From Turnera subulata (taxonomy: Eukaryota; Streptophyta; Magnoliopsida; Malpighiales; Passifloraceae): a stretch of 64,000 nucleotides of DNA. The translations under genes were made by a program, and so were the position numbers. Within the stretch, counting starts at the first letter, position 1, and each line of letters begins with the position of its first letter. Positions 25,035 through 36,453 of the stretch are shown in pieces. The stretch spans positions 122,264 through 186,263 of the forward strand of contig JAKUCV010004356.1 in assembly GCA_028386065.3 (NCBI GenBank), written 5' to 3'. Below the pieces are notes generated by a model, which worked only from the letters and a program-made list of their open reading frames with translations, was not told where the DNA came from and searched no databases.

Positions 25035-25380
25035 TTAATTTAACAGAAGGGGAAATAAGTACAAAGCTAGTACAGTTGATTTGATTTGGAGATTATTACT
25101 ATCATCCACACTTGTAGTGCTTGTATAGTGTATCAGAGCCATGGTATTCGTGATAGTGGTCGAAGTTGCACCGACTAACATGGTGATACTGCAGCTGATT
25201 ACACATTTGGGCAATATGGCTAAGCCTATTGCAAAGTTGGCAGCGAGGACAGTTGACATCAGTACACCATTATTGGGACGAGCAGTCGAGTTAGAATGAT
25301 AACCGCAATTGGATCGGCCTCTTTCACGGCCATTAAAGGCCACCAGTGGCTGCCCTGTTATTGTCACGGTATAACATGGA
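25035..25380 (-). pseudogene. Relic of a Copia-type gag with CCHC zinc knuckle
   Basis: The minus strand reads a GRGRSNCGYHSN-like basic stretch and then, in a second frame, CQLCNRLSHIAQMC, a CX2CX4HX4C zinc knuckle as in Copia Gag, followed by EYHGSDTLYKHYKC and a stop. A frameshift separates the two parts and no LTRs or pol sequence adjoin it. It is a dead fragment of an inserted element, 0.7 kb upstream of S28 gene C. Confidence 0.55.
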
Positions 25381-26038
25381 GCAGAATATGCGCTAAATAT
25401 ATAGTGTAACTATAAACAACATGGTCAGCCTATATTGTGAGGTGTGATTCAGGTTTCTGGGACAGCAAGCTGTAACAAATCCAAATTGAGAGAATTCGAT
25501 AAGATTACAATTCAAAAGTTTATAGCTCTTCAGGAGACTTTGGAGTACAACATTTGGAATGGGCTCAACAAGTGGTGATCAAACTGTGTAACACGAATGC
25601 ACCTGATGCACGCACTATCCTGATAGATTAATATATATTTTTTTTCTATTTCTGAAATCTAAGCAAATCCGAACTAGAAGTTCTAGGGTTCAACTGAAAT
25701 TTAACTCCTTGAAGGATATTCTGTGCTAGGCATCAACACTGAAGAGCTCAGGAGAGGAGCTTTGGTTTGGTCGCTCGATCTGCAACACAAAAGTTGAGAA
25801 ATTTACATAAAAAATTCTTCATATTTGTTTTTGATATTTGTCGGATCATGTTTTAGCCGGCGGGCCATCAAGAAAAAATATTTAAATCTAGAAGCTTGGG
25901 ACCAAATGTATATATATCTGAGAAAAAAAAAGAAGGCTGTTAGGTGCATGGAAAATGCCAGGCTTAGTAAATCACGTTGTATTGCATAAGTACAAAGGTG
26001 AGAAAGACAAGTCACAAACTGATGAAGAGTTCTGTCAA
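25381..26038. other. Upstream region of S28 gene C
   Basis: AT-rich DNA without recognisable coding content. It probably contains the gene C promoter. Confidence 0.4.
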
Positions 26039-26047
26039 CCTATTTAA
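26039..26047 (+). promoter_or_regulatory. TATA-like core element of S28 gene C
   Basis: CCTATTTAA, 73 bp before the ATG at 26120, the third occurrence in this position in the array. Confidence 0.45.
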
Positions 26048-26119
26048 GCTGATGATGGGAAGGAGCTAATCATGTATATGTGAAGTGTAACCTAAGAAGT
26101 GACTTTTATACAGCCAAAA

Positions 26120-28576
26120 ATGGCATTATCAGCATTCCAGCTGTTGATGCTGTTGCTTCTGCTCACAACAGTATGTGCATCTGCAGTGCACCCAATGATG
26201 ATGGGTGGTCTTGGTTCTGTGAGAAGACGACACTTGGCTGACATAAAGCCAGCCGGATATTCTCTCCCTCCGGAATTCGAAGTGAGAAATTACACGCAGA
26301 CACTTGATCATTTCAATTATAGGCCAGAAAGTTATGCAACTTTCCAGCAGAAATATATCATAAATTACAAGTACTGGGGCGGGGCGAATTCTAGCTCGCC
26401 CATTTTTGTTTATTTGGGTGCAGAGTTGCCTTTAATGTACCAGATCTTCTCAGCAATTATTGATCATGCTACTCACTTTAATGCTTTGCTGTTGTTTATA
26501 GAGGTAAGTCTATTTCTTTTCATTTTAAATTTAACTAACTTATACGAATATGGTGTATATGCTACACAGTGTGCAGGATACAGGTTTTCCATGCACTTCA
26601 ATTTGTATACTCTTTTTTAACATTTCATCATAGCTAGTACAAGTGTAAATTGGTATTAAGATTTGCCTCTGTGGCTGAAAATTTTAATTAGACATGAAAA
26701 TGTTGGTCAATACAGCATCGGTACCAAGGCGACTCGATGCCTTTTGGATCACAAGATCAAGCAGACATGAACTCTAGCACCATGGGATACCTCAGTTCAG
26801 AACAAGCTTTGGCAGATTTTGCACAGGTGATAACAGATGTTAAGAAGAGCTTATCAGCAGAGAATTGCCCAGTTGTTGCATTTGGAGGGTCTTACGGCGG
26901 AAGTAAGTTAAAGCAAAAGCCAAGCCAAGCCACAAAAGTACTTAAAAATGTTTTCTTTGCTGTCAAACTCGACTGAAACTATATTTTGTTTCTTGTAAAT
27001 ATCATACAGTGCTTGCATCATGGTTTCGTCTAAAATACCCTCACATTGTAACCGGTGCATTGGCATCCTCTGCTCCAATCCTCTACTTTGATGACATTAC
27101 TCCGCAAAGTGGATTCCATGCTGTTGTCACCAGGGATTTCAGGGTAAGAAATTGGCCAAACAATTTAACCTTTTCAAAGAGTTATTATAAAAGCTTATTA
27201 TCATCCTATAATTTTGGTACAGGAGGCAAGTGAGAGTTGTTACAACACCATAAAACAATCTTGGTCAGAGATTGACAGAGTTGCAGCAGAAGCAAATGGG
27301 CTAGCCACACTTGCAAATATCTTCACTACTTGCAGGTAATGATGAGAGTGTCAATAACTAAGGACTTATATCTATATATTCTCTCCTCTCTGCACTGAAT
27401 AATTAATTATATCCAAAGATGATTATGGGTTTAATTAACTTTGATGTGGTGGTCTTCAAGCCCTTTGAACTCTGCGGACGAACTGAAGGACACCATCGCA
27501 CTAACATATGTCGCCGCGGCTCAGTATGACAGCCCTCCAAGTTATCCAGTCAATAAGATATGCAGTGCCATTGACGGATCAACCCCAGGAACCGATGTTC
27601 TTGGCAGAATTGCTGCAGGTGTCAATGCTAGTATTTTGGGTAATTTCTCGTGTCATCCCATAATTAACAATAAACTAGGTGGCATACCCATCCTCAAAGC
27701 ATGGGAATGGCAGGTACTATATATTCTACATCAAACCCAAACCCACTACATATTCCTGAAAATAATTTTTAAAAAAGAGGGAAAATTTAATGGTTATTCA
27801 CAATCTTAATTGTCTGTGTGTCACAGACATGTACTGAAATGGTTATGCCAATTGGATATGGCGAGAATGAGACCATGTTCCAAGGCGCAAAGCCTTTTGA
27901 CATAATCAAATACACCAAAGATTGTCTTGATGCTTTTGGCGTCTCGCCAAGACCTCATTGGATCCCAGTACAATTTGGTGGCCATGTAAGCTTCTATACA
28001 TTATAATCATTTTTTTTTCTTTCCTCAAATTTTTCCAGCGTCGAGATTTTGTATATGAAAGGTAATAATGCTTACAAGAGATTCAAAGTTGCATCTGTCA
28101 CTTTCAGGATATAAAGGCCGTGCTCCAAAAGTTTGGAAGCAACATCATTTTCTTCAACGGAGGACGAGACCCATGGGGTGCTGGAGGGTAATCTTCTAAT
28201 TAAGAGACTTTTCTTCTTCTTTTTTTTCTTCTAGAATACTTAATTCATTTATTCTAAAAAAAAATTGCCTTCTTGAAACTGCAGAGTTGTAGAGAACATA
28301 TCAGACAGTATTGTAGCTATTGTAGCAGATGAAGGTAACATTAATCTTTTCACTGGCAATTAGTTCTTAAGCTTTATTATTAGTTGCAAAAGTTTGATAC
28401 AAAGTCTTACTAATCTCTATTGTTTACGATTATCAGGATCTCATTGTGTGGACCTCGAGCCTCCCTCTTCAGAGGACCCTGGATGGTTGGTTGCAGTTCG
28501 TGACCAAGAGACCACAATTATTGCCTCTTGGATTGCAGAGTACCTTGGCAAGAATAACACTAAGACTGGCAATTGA
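26120..28576 (+). CDS. S28 serine carboxypeptidase gene C (Pro-X carboxypeptidase-like), intact
   Basis: Nine exons: 26120-26503, 26716-26902, 27010-27143, 27223-27335, 27461-27713, 27827-27985, 28108-28187, 28285-28334, 28437-28576, giving 499 aa. An in-frame ATG at 26099 would add 7 residues; 26120 is preferred because it starts the signal peptide ([19 protein letters not shown]) as in the paralogues. Motifs: [30 protein letters not shown], nucleophile GGSYGGM across exons 2 and 3, Asp in [10 protein letters not shown], His in GSHCVD. The segment after intron 1 reads [12 protein letters not shown], where B has [12 protein letters not shown]. With a canonical triad and elbow it is the best candidate for an active enzyme among A-C. 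It is separated from D by 30 kb of nested retroelements. Confidence 0.94.
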
Positions 28577-28958
28577 GATGGCGAAAAAGAATAGTTCTTT
28601 GACTTTCTTTCACACCACCGTCAAGATCCAACAACTATCTTTTGCAATAATCTGAGATTCAGAGGTTTTTTTATTGAAATTTTACTTGAGGGAAACAAAT
28701 GGATAGCAAGATGTTACAGTTCCTTGGAAAGAAAAAGACAAAATAAAAAGAAAAGAGAAGACATATCCTAAGCTGGTGATAGACACCTAGATAAGCTGAT
28801 GCACGGGCGGATCTCACAGGGTAATAATAATTGGAAGATAATCTTAATCTTTTGAAAAATTAAAACAATGTGGGCATCAAAACAATCACAAACTTACAAA
28901 TTTAGATAGCAGAAAATGTTCTTCTAGAAAAGAAACAACTGCCAAAAAAAATCACCAT
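28577..28958. other. 3' region of S28 gene C
   Basis: Probable 3' UTR and short intergenic sequence up to the TRIM insertion. Nothing else recognised. Confidence 0.4.
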
Positions 28959-28963
28959 GTTCA

Positions 28964-30204
28964 TGTTAGATTTTAAAGAACACAAAGATAGAGTTCCCTT
29001 TCTATCCGGAAAGGAAGAACCGAAAGATAGATCACCAAAGATAGAGTTTCCTTATGATTAGGAAACTCAAACCAAAGCTAAAAGATTGTTTCCTTTGATC
29101 AGGAAACCTAAAGATGTGGAGGAGGAAAGGAAACTAAAGAGTTAATCTATTCCAGCTCAATAACATTTAAGTTACATGGTTACATATTTATAGACTACTC
29201 CTATGTTTCTAATTAGTACACCTGGTATTTATCACTGCCATTAAATAACTTTTCTCAAACTAGATTTCTCTAGATAGTTCCTAAAAGCATATCCATACAA
29301 GAATTCTGGAATTACACTACAACTTCCCACATATTTCTAGATTCTTCTTTATTACAATAGGATCAATTCCAACACTCCCCCTTGATCTTATTGTTTAGAG
29401 TTCCACTTCACTTAGGATTTTGATGTGCATCAGACATCTCCTTCAAGCATTCGTTCCCTGCAGCCAAAATATTCTTCTGCAACATCTTCAGCACAGTTTC
29501 TTCTGCACACCTCATCCCCTCATTCAAATCGCGATCAACTCCTGAAAAAAAACAAAATTCTTCTGCAGCATTCTCTCAAGTTCTTCTACACATATCCTTC
29601 TTTCCTACACCTGCATTCATTCAAATCCTGCTTCTAAAGCTTCTTGCGACAAACCCACAAAAAAGAGACTTTTTCACAAATTCTTTCATCCAAAGCTTCA
29701 GACTTTGCTGCAACTGTAATTCTGCTGTAGCATTCTCTCCATCAAAAGCTGAAAGGTAAACTGACCCCGTAAGGACATAAGGCTCCGCTACCATGTTAGA
29801 TTTTAAAGAACACAAAGATAGAGTTCCCTTTCTGTCAGGAAAGGAAGAACCGAAAGATGGATCGCCAAAGATAGAGTTTCCTTATGATTAGGAAACTCAA
29901 ACCAAAGCTAAAAGATTGTTTCCTTTGATCAGAAAACCTAAAGATGTGGAGGAGGAAAGGAAACTAAAGAGTTAATCCATTCCAGCTCAATAACATTTAA
30001 GTTACATGGTTACATATTTATAGACTACTCCTATGTTTCTAATTAGTACACCTGGCATTTATCACCGCCATTAAATAACTTTTCTCAAACCAGATTTCTC
30101 TAGATAGTTCCTAAAAGCATATCCATACAAGAATTCTGGAATTACACTACAACTTCCCACATATTTCTAGATTCTTCTTTATTACAATAGGATCAATTCC
30201 AGCA
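28964..30204 (-). mobile_element. Complete TRIM (miniature LTR retroelement), 1241 bp
   Basis: Two direct LTRs of 411 bp (28964-29374 and 29794-30204) are nearly identical and are flanked by the 5-bp duplication GTTCA (28959-28963 and 30205-30209). On the minus strand each LTR starts TGTTGGAATTGATCC (TGCTGG in the biological 5' LTR) and ends CTAACA. The 419-bp inside begins directly with the primer-binding site TGGTAGCGGAGCC (29793-29781) and ends with a polypurine tract TAAGATCAAGGGGGAG (29390-29375). No gag-pol frame is present, so it must be mobilised in trans. The LTR start is Copia-like. High LTR similarity suggests a fairly recent insertion. Confidence 0.93.
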
Positions 30205-30539
30205 GTTCATAATCATAAGGGTACTTCAACTTTTTTCTCAAAACTGATAACTTGGCTCGGCTAATCCTAAGTAACCATTAACCGCATTGTTGGCTAATTA
30301 GTCAATAACTGATAAAGGCTTATAAATCATTAACTGTTAAATAAGTCAGGACAAGTAAATCAAAAGTAGAATTCCTAATATCGTAGTAATTTCTGATGCT
30401 TTCTCCCATTTGTTTATTAAGTTTCCATTTGCGTGGTCCTGTGGTTATTGGCAAGTGGAGGTGGAGTCTAATGCTTTTTCCCTCATTTCTCCCTCATTTC
30501 TCATTTGCGGGATGGGACTCCAGTGGATTTGCCTTTCGT
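30205..30539. other. Host sequence left of the nested retroelement block
   Basis: Starts with the right GTTCA duplication of the TRIM and ends at the GCTAC duplication of the Tat-type element. Removing the nested block would join this to 52815 and onward. No gene recognised. Confidence 0.4.
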
Positions 30540-30544
30540 GCTAC

Positions 30545-31520
30545 TGTTCGCGCACGAACAGCGAGCGACCCTCGACCTACCGATCTGACTGTTTAAAGAG
30601 CCGAACCGACAACCGGATCCAACCGTTGAAAGGCCGAACGAACAGTATCGCGCGTCCTGGACCGGGTTTTGATGCTGACCTGCCAATCCGATCAATGAAA
30701 GGCCAAACCGAAAACCGAATCCGACCGTCGAAAGAAGGGCCGAACGGACGAATGTCAAGCGCCCTAAATCGGGTTTTAGTGTTTTGGGTTTTCTAAATTA
30801 TGCTAAACTAATAAAGCATGATAAATTACTCTAAAGCGCGATAAAAGTAAACTGATAAAAGATAGAAATTGGTCTTTAATTAATTTTTTCTGGATTCCAA
30901 TACAAGCATCACCAATAACCTTATATAGGTTATCACAAAAAAATGATAAAACAATAAAGCACCCTAAGATAAAAACCTTATTTCGAATTCTAAACACCGC
31001 TTGAGGCGAGATATCCCCTGAACTCCGATATCTTCCCTTTTAATTTTCAAACGATGAATAGAAATCACAAAGGATTGCGTAGACTCCAACGACTTGTGGA
31101 CTTCCCTGATCACAAGTCAACCCGATCTTCTAAAAATTTGATAATATAAAAAACCATGATTCAAATTCAAATCCAAGTACTGGTCCTTGACCAACGTAAG
31201 GCATTGGACTTAGACCAGTGAATGATATCAATCTTAGTCTAGTGCCCCTACCTGTATAAGCCAGACTTAGACACCTGTTAAACACCTGATATCGGACTAA
31301 GACCAGTGAAAGATATTGGTCTTAGTCCAGTGGAGATCCATGACAACGGTCCTAGACCAGTGGATGATGCCGGTCTTAGACCAACGGATGATATTGGTCT
31401 TAGACCAGTGGATGATATCGGTCTTAGACCAGTGGAGACACACGATATCGTTCTTAAACCTGAAAGAGCCCAAAACACAAGTGGCTTGTAGCAAATCTAT
31501 GATATTGGGCCTGGTAAACA
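30545..31520 (-). repeat. 3' LTR of the Tat-type element
   Basis: Matches 51830-52809 along its length. It contains about six tandem copies of a 24-bp unit (GGTCTTAGACCAGTGGATGA, 31284-31436). The sense start TGTTTACCAGG is at 31520 and the CA end at 30545. Confidence 0.92.
31284..31436 (+). repeat. 24-bp tandem repeats in the Tat LTR
   Basis: Variants of GATATCGGTCTTAGACCAGT repeat with a 24-bp period. Because 24 is a multiple of three, all frames stay open and give short spurious repetitive peptides. The other LTR has the same array at 52575-52731. Confidence 0.85.
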
Positions 31521-31659
31521 GTTGCCCCCCTCAGCCCTTTGATTAAGAACTTGCGTAAATCGAAGGGATGATTACCTTACTAACCAGCCAAAATCGTGCA
31601 CACTTAGATGACCATCAGTTAAAGATTGCTTCAAGGTCAAATTCCATAGTCAATGAAAC

Positions 31660-31985
31660 TTGATGTCAACTCATCGGTCGATGAAAACCCAAAGTCAACT
31701 CCACCGGACAACCCCCACGGTCAACAGAACTGAAAGTCATCCACATTAGTCAACAGAACTGCAAGTCATCCCCATTAGTCAAGAGAACTGAAAGTCAACA
31801 CCATCGGTCAACAGAACTGAAAGTCAACTCCATCGGTCAACTGGGTTAAAAGTCAACTTATCGATCAACAAGATTCAAAAGTTAACTCCATCGGTCAACA
31901 AGACCCAAAAGTCAACTTATCGGTCAACAAGATCGAAAAGTCAATTCCATTGGTCAAGGCAACCTGGAATCAATCCCATCAGTCG
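31660..31985 (-). repeat. Minisatellite upstream of the Tat 3' LTR (about 30-bp unit)
   Basis: About ten diverged copies of a unit with the core CATCGGTCAACA.GA..GAAAGTCAACTC. It lies between the coding remnants and the 3' LTR. Arrays in this hypervariable 3' untranslated position are known for Tat/Ogre elements. Confidence 0.85.
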
Positions 31986-32102
31986 TGAGTCACCTGCCGT
32001 CCACTACAGCAAACAACCTCCTTCTTACAAAGGCCGTCCTTTAGAAACAACCACCAAGATAGCTTTTGTCAAATAATGGAGTTGTAGAATGAACCCATAA
32101 AT

Positions 32103-32130
32103 ATTTTTACGAAACAATCTTCGTAAAAAT
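32103..32130. repeat. Perfect inverted repeat, 11-bp arms
   Basis: ATTTTTACGAA and TTCGTAAAAAT are separated by 6 bases, in the 3' untranslated part of the Tat-type element. Confidence 0.85.
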
Positions 32131-32806
32131 CGTTCTTCCGAAGAATTCTTGGATGACCACCTTCTCTGCAAAATATCTTAGCAAACGCTCTACGTTGAGG
32201 CTGATTCCACCATCACCGTGTATATTTTTTTGAACTTCACCACAAAGATCATTCTTCTAAATGACCAATATTATATAACGGTTTAAACAATTTCAAAACG
32301 ATCCGACAGATCGTTTTTACCACCATAGCCATGTAAACACAATCTTGCTCAGGGAAATTGTTGTATTGCCAAATCCCTCAAGGGCCATATATATTTTAGA
32401 ACAATGGCCAAGCTTGTTCCTCTGTGAAGTGATTAAACTCCTCCATAATCATGTATACGTTCTTCCTTGAAAGACCATGCCCACTGGGTCTTCTGAAACT
32501 CCCCGACCCGTATTTACCGTACAAAGTAAACACGTGCCGGAACTGTGACAACCCAACCAAAATCAAGCCCAGCATACAGTGTGTACAACAGTAACTCGGG
32601 CCCAACCGCCCAAAATAGGAAACATCATAAATAACAAAACCGGCCCGATGGCCCAATAATAGTAAAAACAATGCACAGTGGAAGACTTAATAACTCACAT
32701 AAACACTGTATGTGACACAGATGCAAACTATGGATCCAAGCCCTGTCCAAGGGATAACGCCGCAGCCTGTCTGGAATGCACCAAACCTGTACAACAAATA
32801 ACTCAT

Positions 32807-32855
32807 CCTACGGGATGAAAGCCCGCAGGTGAGGGGTGAGTCCGAAGTGCTCACC
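32807..32855 (-). other. Tandem hairpin pair of family T (copy 32494)
   Basis: Sense strand has both stems and the C(TTCG)G cap, followed by GTACAG|G on the sense strand (near 32788). Confidence 0.5.
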
Positions 32856-33084
32856 GACGAAGGAAAGACAATCAATATGAACACTAAAATTACTCAAGGT
32901 CAATAATAAGTAAAATCCACCAAAATACACCAAATCGAAAGACAGGACCCAAAACCGGTCCAAAACCGAAAAGACTCCAATAAAATCCAATTTTCCAGTT
33001 TTATCTTTCCGGGCCCCGTCATGGATAAGCTAGCGGTCAGACCTGGTTATCAATACATTTCGGGTGCCAGACCAAATCCAGAGA

Positions 33085-33440
33085 ACCCAGGGATCGACAT
33101 CCCAAAAATAATCACGGGATAGACATCCCAAGCATAAACATGCTTATCACGAGAACCCAGGTCAAGGCCATCACGAAATTGTCTTAAACCATCGAGTCGT
33201 ACCACTACTTATCACGTGACAATTATATTATCGTCATCAAAAACCAAATCACAGGGATCGACATCCCTAACCAGGATACCGGGATAGACATCCCTATCCA
33301 AAAATCAAGGATCGACATCCTTGTCACAACTTATTAATTATTCCATTATACTCATGGTCAAGACACGAAAATAAATATTCAAACCCAATCAAAATATTGG
33401 GATAAACATCCCGACAACAATCAAGACCATGGGATAAACA
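33085..33440 (-). repeat. Cluster of GGGAT-NNNN-ATCCC palindromes (copy 32494)
   Basis: About nine short palindromes of the form GGGAT(AGAC or CGAC or AAAC)ATCCC, plus shortened GGATCGACATCC forms, spaced irregularly by 10-60 bp. Confidence 0.8.
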
Positions 33441-33527
33441 TCCCGAAACATACCACAGAAAATGCAATAATCAACAAACATGATAACCGAGTAATACAGG
33501 CACATATTGAAGGAAATCCATCCTCAC

Positions 33528-33603
33528 CTTGGCCGATTACTCAACTCCGGAAACAATGACCGGTCCGACGCCGGCTCCTCGGGAAACTGCCCGATGACAA
33601 AAC
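33528..33603 (-). other. Exon-like block of family T (copy 32494), 76 nt
   Basis: On the sense strand it is bounded by GGTATAG and AAG|GTGAGGATGGA. The frame reads VIGQFPEEPASDRS and then LFPELSNRPR. Confidence 0.5.
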
Positions 33604-34904
33604 CTATACCAAAAACAATATATACACATAAATGCACATAATCGGTATACTATGATGCCAATACTACGAAATATACCCATCCCGGTTCATATCCGTTATT
33701 ATTAACTTTTACCGAAAATATTTTACCGTACGTATTTCTGAATATAATTTCGGCACCATACTTTAATTAAAACTCTTTTCAAAATATTTTTCATAAATTA
33801 ATTATACTTTTCCAAAATATTAAACATCATAATTTTCCTAGGAATTATAACTTATATATATTTATCCCAAAGTTATTTTCATAAAATGTTATACTTGCCA
33901 AAATTTAATTACTAAATATTATTATTTTAGGAAAATCATTTCCAGAGAATTTAATTATATAACTTATTTTCTGAAAATAAATACGAATTTATAAATACGC
34001 ATACATATATTTCCCAAATTATTCCCGTATGCATAAATATCAATTATTTTCCATATCTTATATTTCCAAAATTCCATAATAATCATATATTTGTTTTCCT
34101 AAATACTCCCATGTTTTATTTCTCAAAACATTAACCATAAATATATATATCAGAATTATTTTATCCTTTTATTACTATTATTATTATTTTTTTATTTTTA
34201 TTTTTTTTACTGGACTGGGCCAAACAGTGTCGGCCCAAGCCTAGCACAGCACCAAACCCAGGCCCTAGACAGGAGCCTAGGCCTTGGCCCGTGCAGCCGG
34301 CCCAGTGACACACAGCCCAGGTCCAAGTGTTCTGACCCAATCCAAAAATCCAAGCGTGACCCGGCCACGGAATGGGTCAGCTCGACCCTTCCGGGTCGTC
34401 CTCTCCCAAGCTCACTCGGTCACGGCAAGCGGTGGCGATGACGAGGCGGGGCAAGGATGGCTACAGGCGAGCGGCGACAAGGTGGAGGCGACGACTTCGG
34501 TCGGTCGTCGAAGCAGCAGGCGGCGCGAAGTGTAGAGCGACGAACGACGGTTGTGTAACAGCCCGGGTAAAATTTTTGATTTTTACCGGGACTGTAAAAG
34601 TCTTTTTACCGTGATTTACTGTTGAATTAATCTTGGGTATTTAATTCAAGGTAAATCGGGCATCGTTTTTTGAAACCGAGAGTTTTCCCGCGCTCGTGAT
34701 TTTTCCGTGGATTTTTCGGGCCTAAGTTGGTATTTTTCGGGTTTCGGAATTTCTCGGAAAATCACACCGGAAAATAACTAAGGGGGTATCAGTTATTTTC
34801 TGATCCGGACCGGACTCGCTCTGTAATGCAGACAAGCTGCATTATTACAGATTCACATGTCAACAGTGATGCACAGTGATTTTTACGGTTATAAAAGACG
34901 GGAA

Positions 34905-35200
34905 GCAGGAGAAGGGGAAGAAGAAAAGAAGAAAGAAAAAAAAAGAGAGAAAAGGAGAGGAAAAAGAAAAAGAGAGAAAAAGAAAAAAAAAGAAATAGAA
35001 AAAGAAATAAATAAAGAAAAACAGAAAAATAGAAAAAAAAGAAAATAGAAAATTACTAAGAGAGGAAAAGAAAAAAAAAAGAAAGAAAAAAAAAACAAAA
35101 GGAAAATCGGAAGAAAATAGAAGAAAGAAAAGAGGAAAATAGGAAAAAAAGGAAAAAAAATACAGAAAAGGAAAAAAGAAATAGGAAGAAAAGTGGATGA
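34905..35200 (+). repeat. Purine (GA) tract on the LTR sense strand
   Basis: About 300 bases are nearly all A and G on the plus strand, starting about 350 bp inside the LTR. Equivalent sense-purine tracts lie at 37630-37800 and 42710-42880 (minus-strand copies, seen as CT), 46380-46510, 51185-51400 and 55140-55390. Confidence 0.85.
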
Positions 35201-35588
35201 ACAGTAGTCACCTTCTCCTCTCCCCGACAACTGTTCAAGCGAAGCTGATCGGCGCCGCCTCTCGACGCACCGACTCCACCACCATGCTCGCCGTCCTGTC
35301 GCCGACCTGACGCCGTCGCCTCCTCCCGTCCCCGCTGTGAGACACGCCGTCAGTGGCCTTTGACCAGCGGCGAAACCCGTGGATCTTGCTCCCAGCGCCG
35401 CTGACGACGAACCCGTCAGCCTTCCGCCTCCTTTCCGCCACCCGTGGAGTCGCCCCGATGTCGCCGACTCCGCGCTAGCCTTCCCTCGCGTTGCCGCGCC
35501 GTCGACCGCCGCTGCTAGGAAAGAACCCGATTCTTCTGGGCGGGTCGCGCCTCCCTGGGTCCGGGTTGCCGGCTGGGTTTGTTTTATT

Positions 35589-35595
<7 letters not shown>

Positions 35596-35621
<26 letters not shown>
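35596..35621. repeat. AT dinucleotide microsatellite
   Basis: About 13 TA units between the GC-rich block and the AT-rich part of the nested LTR. Confidence 0.9.
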
Positions 35622-35624
<3 letters not shown>

Positions 35625-36377
35625 TTGATTATATAATTATTCTGGTATTTAATTTTCAAAAAAAATATATATTCACTTAGAGGAAAATATAGAAAGTATG
35701 ATTTATGGTTTAGGGAAAATGTATGTATATATATGTACCTTGATAATCATGTTTTGTTTTGAAAAAAAAGTTATTATATATAATTAGGAAAAGATAAATA
35801 TTGTATGTATAATTTCTGAAAATTATAAATACATTATTAATTTTCTGTAAAATTATGGTAACTGGTACCTTTTGGAAAAATATTTATTTATGGTATACAT
35901 GATTTATATTTCTGAAATATATAATTATTATGATAATGTAATTGTTTGGAAAAGTATTTTGTGTTGGAAATATATATGTGTATTTATAAATTCGAATTTA
36001 TTTTCAGAAAATAAGTTTATGTAAATATACTTTCTGGAAATGGAGTTTTCTAAAGATAATAACACTTGGGAATTATATTTTGGAAAGTATAATAATTTTT
36101 ATGGAAATATTATGGAAAATATATACATATGTTATAATTTCCAGAAAAATTATGGTAATTATTATTTTGGAAAAAAGTATATTATTTTATGAAAATATTT
36201 TGGAAAGATTTTTAATTAAAGTATGGTACCGAAATTATATTCGGAAATACGTACGGTTAAATATTTTCGGTAAATGGAAATAATAAAGGTTATGTAATCG
36301 GGATGGGTTATTTCGCAGTACTGGCATCATGACATACTCTTATGTGCATTTATGTGTATATACTGTGTTGTGTATAG

Positions 36378-36453
36378 GTTTGGATATCGGGCAGTTTCCC
36401 GAGGAGCCGGCGTCGGACCGGTCATTGTTTCCGGAGTTGGGTAATCGGCCAAG
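36378..36453 (+). other. Exon-like block of family T (copy 34554), 76 nt
   Basis: Bounded by GTGTATAG and AAG|GTGAGGATGGA. The frame reads LDIGQFPEEPASDRS and then LFPELGNRPR. Confidence 0.5.

Noticed and set aside
31278..31494. Repetitive peptides with TGLRPIS-type units on both strands
   Set aside because: Arise from 24-bp tandem repeats in an LTR; frames stay open because 24 is a multiple of three.
33085..33440. Possible CRISPR-like array of short palindromic repeats
   Set aside because: Repeats are only 14 bp, spacing is irregular, the sequence is plant nuclear and no cas genes exist; it is an LTR-internal repeat cluster.
34889..35659. 256-codon minus-strand frame rich in Phe, Ser and Leu
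   Set aside because: It is the reverse image of the purine tract joined to the GC-rich block of a solo LTR; no domain and antisense to the LTR.
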